NCBI GenBank assembly: GCA_945865535.1
Contig: CAMBDW010000009.1
Span: 1-64,000 of the forward strand
Length of the DNA: 64,000 bases
Origin: Chryseobacterium gleum
GTDB taxonomy: Bacteria; Bacteroidota; Bacteroidia; Flavobacteriales; BACL11
Direction of reading: 5' to 3'
Within the stretch, counting starts at the first letter, position 1. Each line of letters begins with the position of its first letter. The notes beneath the pieces were generated by a model. It saw only the letters and a program-made list of their open reading frames with translations. It searched no databases and was not told the DNA's origin. Positions 19,160 to 28,974 of this stretch are shown piece after piece. Both the position numbers and the translations under genes were made by a program.

Positions 19160-20125
19160 TTAGGAAATCCTTTCCATTAATTTATTAGAAAATAAAATTA
19201 AAGGTTGCTTATTTTCAGAATTAATAGCATCCAAATGCTTCATGGCTTTTGTATAATGAGCCTTCATCATATCAATAGTATGCTTTTGGATATTTAAATT
19301 TTTAAAAATATCTTTTACTGCATTCACTTTTAATTCAGAATCGTCATTACTGGTATAATAAACTTGCAATTTCTCTTTAGTTAAATCATCCCCTAATTGC
19401 AAGGCTTTTAAATATAAAAAGGTTTTCTTATTAGCCAAAATATCTCCTCCTACTTGTTTCCCAAAAGCTTCAGGGCTACCAAATACATCTAACAAATCAT
19501 CTTTTAATTGAAATGCAATACCCATATTAATCCCAAACTCATACAGGTGATCTTGCTCCTCTTTATTAGCCCCAGCAGTAATTGCTCCAATCTGTAAAGA
19601 AGCCGCCAAAAGAATAGCCGTTTTATATTCTATCATTTTCATGTACTCAGCAAGATTTACCTTATCCTGAGTCTCAAAATTCATATCCCACTGCTGGCCT
19701 TCACAAACCTCAACAGCAGCTTTACTAAAAACATCAAGAACCTCTCTTAAACTATTTGAATCTACTTTTGCAAGCAACTGATAGGCCTGAATCATCATCA
19801 CATCTCCAGATAATATAGCTACATTGTTATTCCATTTTTCATGTACTGTTGGGTTGCCTCTCCTAAGGGGAGCCTTATCCATAATATCATCATGTAGTAG
19901 TGTGAAATTATGAAAAAGTTCAATGGCTATTGCTGGAGAAAGTGCTTTTTCGACATGCTTATCAAATAGCTGATGAGCCATTAAAACTAGTAGTGGGCGC
20001 ATTCTTTTAGCTTGCAATCCCATAATGTATTTAATGGGATCATAAAGTAACTCTGGAGATTTTGGAAAAGTTAAATTCCCTAACTCTTTTTCAATAATTT
20101 CTCCAAGCTCTGTTAAATCTTTCAC
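19160..20125 (-). CDS. Polyprenyl diphosphate synthase family protein
   Basis: Trans-isoprenyl diphosphate synthase, 321 residues, extending allylic diphosphates with isopentenyl diphosphate. First aspartate motif DDIMDKAPLRRG and second LKDDLLDVFG are both intact. A phenylalanine five residues before the first motif would favour a shorter product (C15-C20) by known chain-length rules, but product length cannot be fixed from sequence alone. It overlaps rmlA by one base, at the end of the pyrH-frr-rmlA series. Convergent with the nuo operon. Confidence 0.88.
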   Translation of the reverse strand: MKDLTELGEIIEKELGNLTFPKSPELLYDPIKYIMGLQAKRMRPLLVLMAHQLFDKHVEKALSPAIAIELFHNFTLLHDDIMDKAPLRRGNPTVHEKWNNNVAILSGDVMMIQAYQLLAKVDSNSLREVLDVFSKAAVEVCEGQQWDMNFETQDKVNLAEYMKMIEYKTAILLAASLQIGAITAGANKEEQDHLYEFGINMGIAFQLKDDLLDVFGSPEAFGKQVGGDILANKKTFLYLKALQLGDDLTKEKLQVYYTSNDDSELKVNAVKDIFKNLNIQKHTIDMMKAHYTKAMKHLDAINSENKQPLILFSNKLMERIS

Positions 20126-20982
20126 TATTTTTTTACAAGATTAACTAAATATTCGCCATAGCCACTTTTGCGTAATGGCTCTGCAATTTCGAGTAATTTT
20201 GCATCATCAATATAACCCATTCTGTAAGCCGCTTCCTCAATACAACCAGTTTTTCGCCCTTGCCTTTGTTCAATTGCTTGTATAAATTGATTTGCTTGTA
20301 ATAAAGATTGAAAAGTGCCTGTATCTAGCCAAGTAGTTTCACTGCCTAGAACCTGTACATCCAGCATTCCTCTTTTTAAATACTCTATATTTACATCTGT
20401 AATTTCGTATTCTCCCCTAGCAGATGGCTGTATCCTTTTAGCAATTTCCACTACAGAATTATCGTAGTAATACAGTCCAGGGACCACATAATTTGACTTA
20501 GGATATGTTGGTTTTTCTTCTAAAGAAACGGCCTTAAAATGTGAATCAAATTCTACTACTCCATATCTTTCAGGGTCGTGAACATGATAGCCAAAAATTA
20601 TCCCTCCATCTACATTTTTACATTCTTGCAAAGTCTTAATTGGCATTTGGAAAATATTATCCCCAAGTATTAAGCAAACTTTATCATTTCCAATAAATTC
20701 CTCTCCAAGAACAAATGCTTGAGCCAATCCGTTTGGCACTTCTTGTACTTTATAAGCTAACTTGCATCCTATTCTACTTCCATCACCTAACAACTTTTTA
20801 AATAAGGGCAAATCATGAGGAGTAGAAATAATCAAAATCTCATTGATACCCGAATATATCAAAGTAGATAGTGGATAATAAATCATGGGTTTATCATAAA
20901 TTGGCATCATTTGCTTACTCATCGCCAATGTAAGTGGATGCAATCTTGTTCCAGATCCTCCTGCTAAAATTATTCCTTTCAT
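20125..20982 (-). CDS. rmlA: Glucose-1-phosphate thymidylyltransferase
   Basis: Makes dTDP-glucose from glucose-1-phosphate and dTTP, first step toward dTDP-rhamnose and other deoxysugars. The 285-residue product begins [18 protein letters not shown], the nucleotide-binding motif, and contains [26 protein letters not shown] and the [10 protein letters not shown] signature. The other rml genes are not adjacent. It lies 16 bases after frr on the same strand and is probably co-transcribed with it. Confidence 0.93.
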   Translation of the reverse strand: MKGIILAGGSGTRLHPLTLAMSKQMMPIYDKPMIYYPLSTLIYSGINEILIISTPHDLPLFKKLLGDGSRIGCKLAYKVQEVPNGLAQAFVLGEEFIGNDKVCLILGDNIFQMPIKTLQECKNVDGGIIFGYHVHDPERYGVVEFDSHFKAVSLEEKPTYPKSNYVVPGLYYYDNSVVEIAKRIQPSARGEYEITDVNIEYLKRGMLDVQVLGSETTWLDTGTFQSLLQANQFIQAIEQRQGRKTGCIEEAAYRMGYIDDAKLLEIAEPLRKSGYGEYLVNLVKK

Positions 20983-20998
20983 TGTATTCTACTCTTTA

Positions 20999-21562
20999 TT
21001 AAACAGTCATAATATCTGACTCTTTTTTAAGGTAAATAGCATCAATTCTAGAAGAGTAAGTGCTTGTTAAATCTTGGACTGAATCTTCTGCATCCCTAAC
21101 AAGATCTTCTGAAAGACCATCTTTCCCAAGTTTTCTCATTTCATCATTAGTCTTTTGTCTAATATTTCTTACGCTAACTTTAGAATTTTCAATTTCAGCT
21201 TTAGCTTGTTTTACTAAATCTCTTCTTCTTTCTTCTGTTAGTGGAGGAACATTTATAATTATTTTTTCTCCATTATTTGCTGGATTAAACCCAAGATTTG
21301 CCTCAACAATTGCTTGCTCTATATCGGTAATTAAGCTTTTATCAAATGGCTGAATAGAAATAGTCTGGGCATCAGCAGTAGATATATTTGCGGCTTGTGC
21401 TAATGGAGTTTGGACACCATAATAATTAATCTTTATCGCACTCAACATTTGCGGATTTGCTTTTCCAGCTCTAATCTTAGCTAAAGCGCTTTCAAGGCGT
21501 GTAATTACTTCTTGCATTGCTTCTTTTGCAACATCAAGGTTAAAATTTACTTCTTCTGTCAT
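20999..21562 (-). CDS. frr: Ribosome recycling factor
   Basis: Splits post-termination ribosomes together with EF-G. 187 residues, normal length. The three-helix bundle signature ALAKIRAGKANPQML and the domain-2 segment PPLTEERRRDLVKQAK are present, ending in a DAIYLKKESDIMTV-type tail. It follows pyrH by three bases, the widespread pyrH-frr pairing. Confidence 0.95.
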   Translation of the reverse strand: MTEEVNFNLDVAKEAMQEVITRLESALAKIRAGKANPQMLSAIKINYYGVQTPLAQAANISTADAQTISIQPFDKSLITDIEQAIVEANLGFNPANNGEKIIINVPPLTEERRRDLVKQAKAEIENSKVSVRNIRQKTNDEMRKLGKDGLSEDLVRDAEDSVQDLTSTYSSRIDAIYLKKESDIMTV

Positions 21563-21565
21563 AAT

Positions 21566-22282
21566 TTATTCTATTGAAGATTCTACAAGAGTGCCTACAT
21601 TTTTTCCCTCACATACTTTAGTAAGATTCCCTTCTACATTCATATTAAATACTTTTATTGGTAAATTATTTTCTTGACAAAGCGTAAATGCCGTCAAGTC
21701 CATAACACTTAATTTCATTTGCAATACCTGATCAAAACTAATTGATTCGTATTTTTTTGCAGAAGGATTTTTTTCAGGATCATCTGAATAAATTCCATCA
21801 ACCCTTGTTCCTTTAAGTATCACATCTGCCTCAATTTCAATGGCACGCAAAACAGCAGCTGTATCTGTTGTAAAATACGGATTTCCAGTACCTCCACCAA
21901 AAATAACTACCCTTCCTTTTTGAAGATGACTCATAGCTCTTCTTCTTATGTACGGCTCGGCAACTTGCTCCATTCTTATAGCTGTAAGTAGTCTAGTTTT
22001 TATACTTATTGATTCCAAAGCAGATTGCAAAGCCATCCCGTTTATAATAGTAGCTAACATACCCATATAATCTCCTTGAACCCTATCAAAACCTGCTCCT
22101 TCTGATTGGATTCCTCTGTAAATATTTCCGCCACCAATTACGACAGCAACTTCAACACCTTTCTTAATAATAGCATTAATATCATTTGCATATTTACTCA
22201 GCATTTTTGGATCAATACCATATTCTCCATTGCCCATTAATGATTCTCCACTAAGTTTTAAAAGGATTCTTTTATATTTCAT
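21566..22282 (-). CDS. pyrH: Uridylate kinase
   Basis: Phosphorylates UMP to UDP. 238 residues with the amino-acid-kinase fold: [13 protein letters not shown] at the start, [11 protein letters not shown], the [15 protein letters not shown] segment, and [20 protein letters not shown] near the nucleotide site. It has its own promoter element in the gap after tsf and leads frr-rmlA-polyprenyl synthase. Confidence 0.95.
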   Translation of the reverse strand: MKYKRILLKLSGESLMGNGEYGIDPKMLSKYANDINAIIKKGVEVAVVIGGGNIYRGIQSEGAGFDRVQGDYMGMLATIINGMALQSALESISIKTRLLTAIRMEQVAEPYIRRRAMSHLQKGRVVIFGGGTGNPYFTTDTAAVLRAIEIEADVILKGTRVDGIYSDDPEKNPSAKKYESISFDQVLQMKLSVMDLTAFTLCQENNLPIKVFNMNVEGNLTKVCEGKNVGTLVESSIE

Positions 22283-22298
22283 AGCTTAAAAAGTTTTT

Positions 22299-22306
22299 CA
22301 AAGATA
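22299..22306 (-). promoter_or_regulatory. Candidate -7 promoter element of pyrH
   Basis: Minus strand reads TATCTTTG (TAnnTTTG), 16 bases before the pyrH start, downstream of the tsf terminator. Confidence 0.5.
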
Positions 22307-22342
22307 ACTAATTGATTTAAAGTAAAAATTAATTTTTAAACA

Positions 22343-22369
22343 TAAAAAAACCACCCTAAATAGAGTGGT
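22343..22369 (-). terminator. Terminator of the ribosomal-protein/tsf operon
   Basis: Minus strand: ACCACTCT (22369-22362) pairs with AGGGTGGT (22357-22350) with one G-U pair and a 4-nt loop, followed by seven T residues. It lies about 20 bases after the tsf stop. Confidence 0.85.
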
Positions 22370-22390
22370 CTTAAATACTATTTATAAAAA

Positions 22391-23356
22391 TTATCCTAAT
22401 GATACTTTTTTAAATACTGAAACAGCCACATCTCCATAAGTTGCAATATATTGAGCGACATTTTTATTTTCATCTTTAATAAACTTCTGATCTAATAAAC
22501 ACATCTCTTGATCTAAAGTGGTGTTGTCAGAAATAAATCTATCCATTTTTCCGGGAACAATTTTATCCCAAATATGCTCTGGCTTACCTTCTGAAGCTAA
22601 CTCTGCTTCAATAACCGATTTTGCTTCAGACATAATCTTATCAGTTAATTGTGCCATTGAAATATACTCAGGAACATTTTTTAAGGTTTTTCCTAATCTC
22701 CCAAGCTCAATATTCTCTTTCTCAATAACTGCAATTCTAGCTTCAGTTTCGGATGCAATAAAAGCAGAATCAAAATCTTTGTAAGACAAAGTAGTTGCTC
22801 CCATTGAAGCTATCTGCATTGCTAAATCTTTTGATAATTCCTCAGCATTGCTAACTGAATTATTAAGCCCAACTAAAACAGCAATCTTACTGCCATGAGT
22901 ATAAGACCCAACAAAATTGGCATCAACTCTTTCAAATCCTGAAATTTCTATCTTCTCTCCTATAACACCAGTTTGTTCAATTAACTTATCAGCAACGCTC
23001 ATCCCTCCAAAATCAGCTGCAAGAAAAGCATCTTTGCTACTATAATTTAAAGCAATATCGGTAAAATCGTTTGCTAAAGCTATATAGGAATCATTTTTAG
23101 CAACAAAATCAGTTTCGCAAGCCAACACTATTGCAACACCAGAAGTGTTATCCGGATTAATTTTTGTGATTGCAATACCCTCACTAGCATTTCTATCAGC
23201 ACGATTAGCTGCTACTTTTTGTCCTTTCTTTCTTAATACAATAATTGCTGCCTCAAAATCACCATTTGCCTCAATCAATGCCGTTTTACAGTCCATCATT
23301 CCTGCCCCTGTTTGCTGTCTTAATTTGGCTACATCAGCCGCTTTAATATCTGCCAT
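22391..23356 (-). CDS. tsf: Elongation factor Ts
   Basis: Nucleotide-exchange factor for EF-Tu. 321 residues, longer than the roughly 280 of enterobacteria. The UBA-like N-terminus KLRQQTGAGMMDCKTALIEANGDFE and the core contact VLACETDFVAKN are conserved, and the C-terminal segment CLLDQKFIKDENKNVAQY is present. It follows rpsB by 26 bases and ends before a strong terminator. Confidence 0.95.
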   Translation of the reverse strand: MADIKAADVAKLRQQTGAGMMDCKTALIEANGDFEAAIIVLRKKGQKVAANRADRNASEGIAITKINPDNTSGVAIVLACETDFVAKNDSYIALANDFTDIALNYSSKDAFLAADFGGMSVADKLIEQTGVIGEKIEISGFERVDANFVGSYTHGSKIAVLVGLNNSVSNAEELSKDLAMQIASMGATTLSYKDFDSAFIASETEARIAVIEKENIELGRLGKTLKNVPEYISMAQLTDKIMSEAKSVIEAELASEGKPEHIWDKIVPGKMDRFISDNTTLDQEMCLLDQKFIKDENKNVAQYIATYGDVAVSVFKKVSLG

Positions 23357-23382
23357 TTTATCTTCTTAATATCTTTTATTTA

Positions 23383-24135
23383 CTATTTTTCTTCAGAAAT
23401 CTGCTTTGCTTTTTCTTTTTTCTCTTCATCTTTTACTTCTTGCTCAGCTCCTCTTTCTTCTAACCCTTCAGTAATAGCTTTTTTAACAATTGCTACTATG
23501 CATTCAATAGATTTTGAAGCGTCATCATTGGCTGGAATAGGGAAATCAATAACTCTAGGATTAGTATTGGTATCGGTCATAGCAAATGTACGAATGCCTA
23601 AATGATTAGCCTCAGCTATAGCAATACTTTCTTTATTAGTATCAATAACAAAAATTGCTTCTGGCATTCTTGTCATTTTTACAATACTTCCTAAATTTAA
23701 TTCTAATTTGGCTCTTTGCCTATCAATTTGCAATCTTTCTCTTTTTGATAAAGAATCAAACGTCCCATCTTCTTTCATCTTATCAATTGTTTGCATTTTT
23801 TTAATTGACTTACGGATAGTAGCAAAATTGGTTAATAAACCCCCTGGCCATCTTTCAGTAATATAAGGCATGTTAAGCGCTTCAGCTGTTTGAGCAATAA
23901 CGTCTTTAGCTTGTTTTTTTGTAGCAACAAATAAAATCTTTTTACCAGATTTTGCTATTTGCTTCATTGCACTAGCAGCATCCTCAATCATTGCAACTGT
24001 TTTGTTAAGATCAATGATATGAAGTCCATTACGCTCCATAAATATATAAGGAGCCATTGCTGGATTGTACTTTTTCTTTAGGTGACCAAAATGTACACCT
24101 GCTTCTAATAATTCTTTGAAATTTGTTCTTGCCAT
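23383..24135 (-). CDS. rpsB: 30S ribosomal protein S2 (uS2)
   Basis: Small-subunit protein of 250 residues with the uS2 signatures HFGHLKKKYNPAMAPYIF and ERWPGGLLTNFATIRKSI and a Lys/Glu-rich C-terminal tail of about 25 residues. A 97-base gap separates it from rpsI upstream, and that gap can fold into stem-loops (see the separate entry), so S2 may be controlled independently of L13-S9. Confidence 0.96.
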   Translation of the reverse strand: MARTNFKELLEAGVHFGHLKKKYNPAMAPYIFMERNGLHIIDLNKTVAMIEDAASAMKQIAKSGKKILFVATKKQAKDVIAQTAEALNMPYITERWPGGLLTNFATIRKSIKKMQTIDKMKEDGTFDSLSKRERLQIDRQRAKLELNLGSIVKMTRMPEAIFVIDTNKESIAIAEANHLGIRTFAMTDTNTNPRVIDFPIPANDDASKSIECIVAIVKKAITEGLEERGAEQEVKDEEKKEKAKQISEEK

Positions 24136-24160
24136 GTTTACTTTCTTTTTTCGTTAAGCA

Positions 24161-24209
24161 ACTGCCCGGTAGAAGTAATTTACTTGTCCTTGCAGTTTAG
24201 ATGCTAAAC
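24161..24209 (-). promoter_or_regulatory. Structured leader candidate upstream of rpsB
   Basis: On the minus strand, GTTTAG/CTAAAC form a perfect 6-bp hairpin with a 3-nt loop (24209-24195). Next, ACTGC...GCAGT complementary arms (24196-24192 and 24165-24161) enclose an AAGTA/TACTT hairpin (24185-24173). The two structures share two bases, so they could be alternatives. The position is right for an S2 autoregulatory leader, but no known motif was matched. Confidence 0.4.
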
Positions 24210-24232
24210 ATTTATTAATTAATTGATTGTCT

Positions 24233-24619
24233 CTATCTTTTAACCCACTGGAATTGCTTCCTTGCTTTTTTCTGTCCAGGTTTTTTACGCTCAACTACTC
24301 TTGCGTCTCTTGTTAATAAACCTTGTGACTTTAAAGCTGGTCTGTTTTCAGGATTAAATTCGCATAAAGCTCTTGAAATTGCTAAACGGATAGCCTCAGC
24401 TTGACCAGTAGTACCTCCTCCATCAACATTTACTTTTACATCAAACTTGCCTGATAAATCAGCTGTTTTAAATGGTTGTTCTAATTTGTACTGCATAGTA
24501 TCAACAGGAAAATACTCTTTAAAATCTTTACCATTTACAGTAATATTTCCTTTACCTTGTGACAAGTAGATTCTTGCAACAGCCTCTTTTCTTCTTCCAA
24601 TTGTGTGAATGATATCCAT
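24233..24619 (-). CDS. rpsI: 30S ribosomal protein S9 (uS9)
   Basis: 128 residues. Starts IHTIGRRKEAVARIYL and ends in the conserved basic tail KKARKQFQWVKR, which reaches the P-site tRNA. The GGGTTGQAEAIRLAISRAL segment is also typical. It follows rplM by three bases, the universal L13-S9 pair. Confidence 0.97.
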   Translation of the reverse strand: MDIIHTIGRRKEAVARIYLSQGKGNITVNGKDFKEYFPVDTMQYKLEQPFKTADLSGKFDVKVNVDGGGTTGQAEAIRLAISRALCEFNPENRPALKSQGLLTRDARVVERKKPGQKKARKQFQWVKR

Positions 24620-24622
24620 AAT

Positions 24623-25078
24623 TTATTTCAAGTCGTTTAAGTTGAGTGTTTTTGGTTTTTGAGCTTCTTGATCGTGCTCAGCCCCTGGATAAATATAACA
24701 ATTTCTTAAGATTGCTGAGGCCAATTTATTTTTAGGCAACATCCCTCTTATTGCATGTCTTACTACAGAAGTTTCGTCTTTAGCTAACATTTCGGAAGGA
24801 GAAACTCTTTTTTGTCCACCAGGATATCCTGTATGAGAAAATAATTCTCTGTCTGTCATTTTCTTTCCAGTCATAACAATTTTACCTGCATTAAGGATGA
24901 TTACATAATCACCACAATCAGCATGAGGAGTGAAATTAGTTTTGAATTTTCCTCTTAAAACTTTGGCAATTTTTGATGCCATTCTTCCTAGAATTTGTCC
25001 TTCAGCATCAACAACAAACCACTGTTTTCCTGCTGTTTCCTTATTTCCTGATATTGTTTTGTAACTTAATGTATCCAC
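24623..25078 (-). CDS. rplM: 50S ribosomal protein L13 (uL13)
   Basis: 151 residues with the L13 core: WFVVDAEGQILGRMASKIA, GDYVIILNAGKI and RELFSHTGYPGG. The start codon is GTG (25076-25078), giving MDTLSYKTISGNK, which resembles other Bacteroidota L13 N-termini; there is no in-frame ATG nearby. First gene of the rplM-rpsI-(rpsB-tsf) block, with a promoter element and a short hairpin in its leader. Confidence 0.96.
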   Translation of the reverse strand: MDTLSYKTISGNKETAGKQWFVVDAEGQILGRMASKIAKVLRGKFKTNFTPHADCGDYVIILNAGKIVMTGKKMTDRELFSHTGYPGGQKRVSPSEMLAKDETSVVRHAIRGMLPKNKLASAILRNCYIYPGAEHDQEAQKPKTLNLNDLK

Positions 25079-25096
25079 TGTATAATATGTTTTAGT

Positions 25097-25121
25097 CCTT
25101 TATAAAAGGGGTGCAAATTTA
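25097..25121 (-). promoter_or_regulatory. rplM promoter element and leader hairpin
   Basis: Minus strand: -7 element TAAATTTG (25121-25114), immediately followed by CACCCCTTT. A perfect hairpin CCTTT/AAAGG (25109-25097, 3-nt loop) lies in the predicted leader, 18 bases before the GTG start. The TTTGCACCCCTTT stretch recurs at the DUF177-rpmF promoter. Confidence 0.5.
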
Positions 25122-25149
25122 CACTTTTTTCTATTTCAGCAAAATATTA

Positions 25150-26349
25150 TTAACTATTATTGTTGATGATGCTTAACTCCTTTCCAATCTTAGTAAAAGC
25201 CGCAATTGCTTTATCCAACTGTGCACGGTTATGCCCAGCAGATATTTGAACTCTAATTCTTGCTTGCCCTTTAGCTACAACTGGAAAGAAAAATCCAATT
25301 ACATAAATTCCTTCTTCTAGTAACTTATCTGCCATAATTTGTGAAAGCTTTGCATCATATAACATTACGGGGACAATGGGATGGACTCCTTTTTTGATAT
25401 CAAAGCCCGCCTCAGTCATTTTAGTTCTGAAGTATTTTGTGTTTTCTTCTAGTTTATCTCTCAAATTTGAACTTTCGCTTAACAAGTCAATCACCTTAGT
25501 TGCAGCCCCTACAATTGCCGGAGCTAATGAATTAGAAAACAAATATGGTCGAGATCTTTGGCGTAACATATCAATAATTTCTTTTTTTCCTGAAGTAAAT
25601 CCTCCCATTGCCCCTCCCAATGCCTTTCCTAAAGTAGAGATAATAATATCCACTCTTCCCATAACTGCGCAATGCTCGTGTGTTCCCCTACCTGTTTTGC
25701 CAACAAAACCTGTAGAGTGGGAATCATCTACCATCACTATAGCATCATATTTTTCAGCTAAATCACAGATTTTATCTAATTGAGCTATAGTTCCATCCAT
25801 AGAAAAAACGCCATCCGTAACTATAACTCTATTTCTGTGCTCTTGTGCTTTTATTAGCTGAAGCTCTAAATCTTCCATATTATTATTTGCATAAGGATAA
25901 CGAGCTGCCTTACACAAACGAACTCCATCAATAATAGAAGCATGATTTAAAGAATCCGAAATAATGGCGTCTTCTTGACCAAATAGAGGCTCAAATACAC
26001 CACCATTAGCATCAAAAGCTGCTGCATATAATATGGTGTCCTCCATATCTAAAAAGTTGGAAATCTTTGCTTCTAAATTCTTATGAATATCTTGAGTGCC
26101 ACATATAAAACGCACAGATGACATCCCGTAACCATGCGTATCTAAAGCATCTTTTGCTGATTGAATCACATCAGGGTGGGAAGACAATCCTAAATAATTA
26201 TTAGCGCAAAAATTCAACACCTCAGCTCCAGTACTTACTCGAATGCTTGCTCCTTGAGCAGTGGTAATTACTCTTTCTTTTTTAAAAAGACCAGCTTCTT
26301 TAATGGTTGCTAATTCATCCTGTATTTGTTGTTGAAATTTTCCTAGCAT
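25150..26349 (-). CDS. kbl: 2-amino-3-ketobutyrate CoA ligase (glycine C-acetyltransferase)
   Basis: PLP enzyme of the alpha-oxoamine synthase family. It cleaves 2-amino-3-ketobutyrate with CoA to glycine and acetyl-CoA in threonine breakdown. The start at 26349 ([20 protein letters not shown]) fits the family; an upstream start at 26382 overlaps the promoter. The 399-residue product has the PLP lysine in [13 protein letters not shown], and [17 protein letters not shown]. The related serine palmitoyltransferases and 8-amino-7-oxononanoate synthases cannot be fully excluded, but GLFKKERVI near the start is Kbl-like. No threonine dehydrogenase is adjacent. Confidence 0.85.
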   Translation of the reverse strand: MLGKFQQQIQDELATIKEAGLFKKERVITTAQGASIRVSTGAEVLNFCANNYLGLSSHPDVIQSAKDALDTHGYGMSSVRFICGTQDIHKNLEAKISNFLDMEDTILYAAAFDANGGVFEPLFGQEDAIISDSLNHASIIDGVRLCKAARYPYANNNMEDLELQLIKAQEHRNRVIVTDGVFSMDGTIAQLDKICDLAEKYDAIVMVDDSHSTGFVGKTGRGTHEHCAVMGRVDIIISTLGKALGGAMGGFTSGKKEIIDMLRQRSRPYLFSNSLAPAIVGAATKVIDLLSESSNLRDKLEENTKYFRTKMTEAGFDIKKGVHPIVPVMLYDAKLSQIMADKLLEEGIYVIGFFFPVVAKGQARIRVQISAGHNRAQLDKAIAAFTKIGKELSIINNNS

Positions 26350-26369
26350 AAAATCATTTTTTGGAAGAG

Positions 26370-26377
26370 CAAAAATA
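26370..26377 (-). promoter_or_regulatory. Candidate -7 promoter element of kbl
   Basis: Minus strand TATTTTTG, 20 bases upstream of the chosen kbl ATG. Confidence 0.5.
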
Positions 26378-26385
26378 CACAAATA

Positions 26386-26412
26386 AAAAAAGGAGGTGTT
26401 TGCCTCCTTTTT
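26386..26412 (-). terminator. Terminator of gdhA
   Basis: AAAAAGGAGG / CCTCCTTTTT perfect 10-bp stem with a 6-nt loop (26397-26402). On the minus strand it is followed by further T residues and lies 22 bases after the gdhA stop codon. Confidence 0.85.
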
Positions 26413-26433
26413 AAATGTACTATATACTATAAA

Positions 26434-27774
<1,341 letters not shown>

Positions 27775-27832
27775 TTATTTTTATTAATATTTTAGTTGAA
27801 AATTTTGGCAAATGTATATTATTTTTTTAATT

Positions 27833-28936
27833 TCAAAATATGCACTTCTTATATATTTTACCTGGCAATGAAATTATAAGACCATTAAATTCGGCTTGCA
27901 AAAGTTCATTTGCCACTTTTGAAAATCCCCATTGCAAATGCTCAGCAATGGCGTCAATATGCATTTCTTTTTCTGATAATAACTCCATTATGGCTTGTTC
28001 ATTTTTAGTTAAATCCGTAAATAATTGTTGCTGTATTTCTTTTGATTCTAAATCCCAATTCATAGCTTTTACTATATCTTCAGCGCTTTCAAGTAATATG
28101 GCTTGTTGGGTTTTTATTAAATAATTACATCCTTTTGAGCCAACTTGTGATGGAAAGCCCGGAACTGCAAAAACTTCTCTATCGTAAGAATTTGCAATAT
28201 CGGCAGTAATTAAAGATCCTCCTTTTGTAGGGCTTTCTATCACAATAGTTAGCTGCGAAAGACCAGCAACAATCCTGTTTCTCTTAACAAAATTTTGCTG
28301 GATTGAAGTTGTTCCGCTTAAAAACTCGGTAAGTAAACAGCCATTAGCTGTTATCTGATTTGCATATTTAGTGTGTGTATCAGGATAAACTCTATCTAAT
28401 CCATGAGCAAAAACTGCAATAGTTTTAAGTCCATATTTTAAAGCCGCTTTATGAGCTTCAATATCAATACCATAGGCTAATCCACTTACAATTACAGGAT
28501 TATATGGAGCTAATCCTTTTATCAAAACATCCGTAAATTGTTTGGCGAAATTTGAAGCTTTTCTGGTGCCAACAATGCTTATAAATTTATCATTTCCCCA
28601 ATCAATATCTCCTTTATAAAACAGATTTAAAGGGGAATCAATACATTGTTTTAGTCTAAAAGGATAATTTTTATCTCCATAGAAAAAATGCTGAATATTC
28701 CCTTTACTAATAAATTGTAACTCGAATTCAGCTCTTTTTAGAACATCAGCATTTAGTATAGCGTCAATCAACACTTTTCCAATACCATCAATTTTTTCTA
28801 GAGAGTTTTTATTGGCCTTAAATATTGCTTTTGCGCTGCCAAAATGAGCAAATAATTTCTTTCCTACAATATCTCCAACCCCATTAATTAATGAGAGTCC
28901 GATTTGATATTTCTTTTCGTCTTCCTGTGGTGTCAT
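27833..28936 (-). CDS. dprA: DNA processing protein DprA (Smf)
   Basis: Binds incoming single-stranded DNA and loads RecA in natural transformation. 367 residues: an N-terminal helix-hairpin-helix region (about 10-65, LINGVGDIVGKKLF and IDGIGKVL), the Rossmann-fold core (about 75-285) with SIVGTRKASNFAKQ, VSGLAYGIDIEAHKAAL and ESPTKGGSLITA, and a C-terminal winged-helix DML1-like domain (about 305-367). Presence suggests, but does not prove, competence. Confidence 0.93.
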   Translation of the reverse strand: MTPQEDEKKYQIGLSLINGVGDIVGKKLFAHFGSAKAIFKANKNSLEKIDGIGKVLIDAILNADVLKRAEFELQFISKGNIQHFFYGDKNYPFRLKQCIDSPLNLFYKGDIDWGNDKFISIVGTRKASNFAKQFTDVLIKGLAPYNPVIVSGLAYGIDIEAHKAALKYGLKTIAVFAHGLDRVYPDTHTKYANQITANGCLLTEFLSGTTSIQQNFVKRNRIVAGLSQLTIVIESPTKGGSLITADIANSYDREVFAVPGFPSQVGSKGCNYLIKTQQAILLESAEDIVKAMNWDLESKEIQQQLFTDLTKNEQAIMELLSEKEMHIDAIAEHLQWGFSKVANELLQAEFNGLIISLPGKIYKKCIF

Positions 28937-28945
28937 TCAAATTTT

Positions 28946-28953
28946 TATCTTTG
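28946..28953 (+). promoter_or_regulatory. Candidate -7 promoter element of the TonB receptor
   Basis: TATCTTTG (TAnnTTTG), 21 bases before the receptor ATG, in the 38-base gap divergent from dprA. Confidence 0.45.
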
Positions 28954-28974
28954 TGAAAATAATTCAGTAAATAT

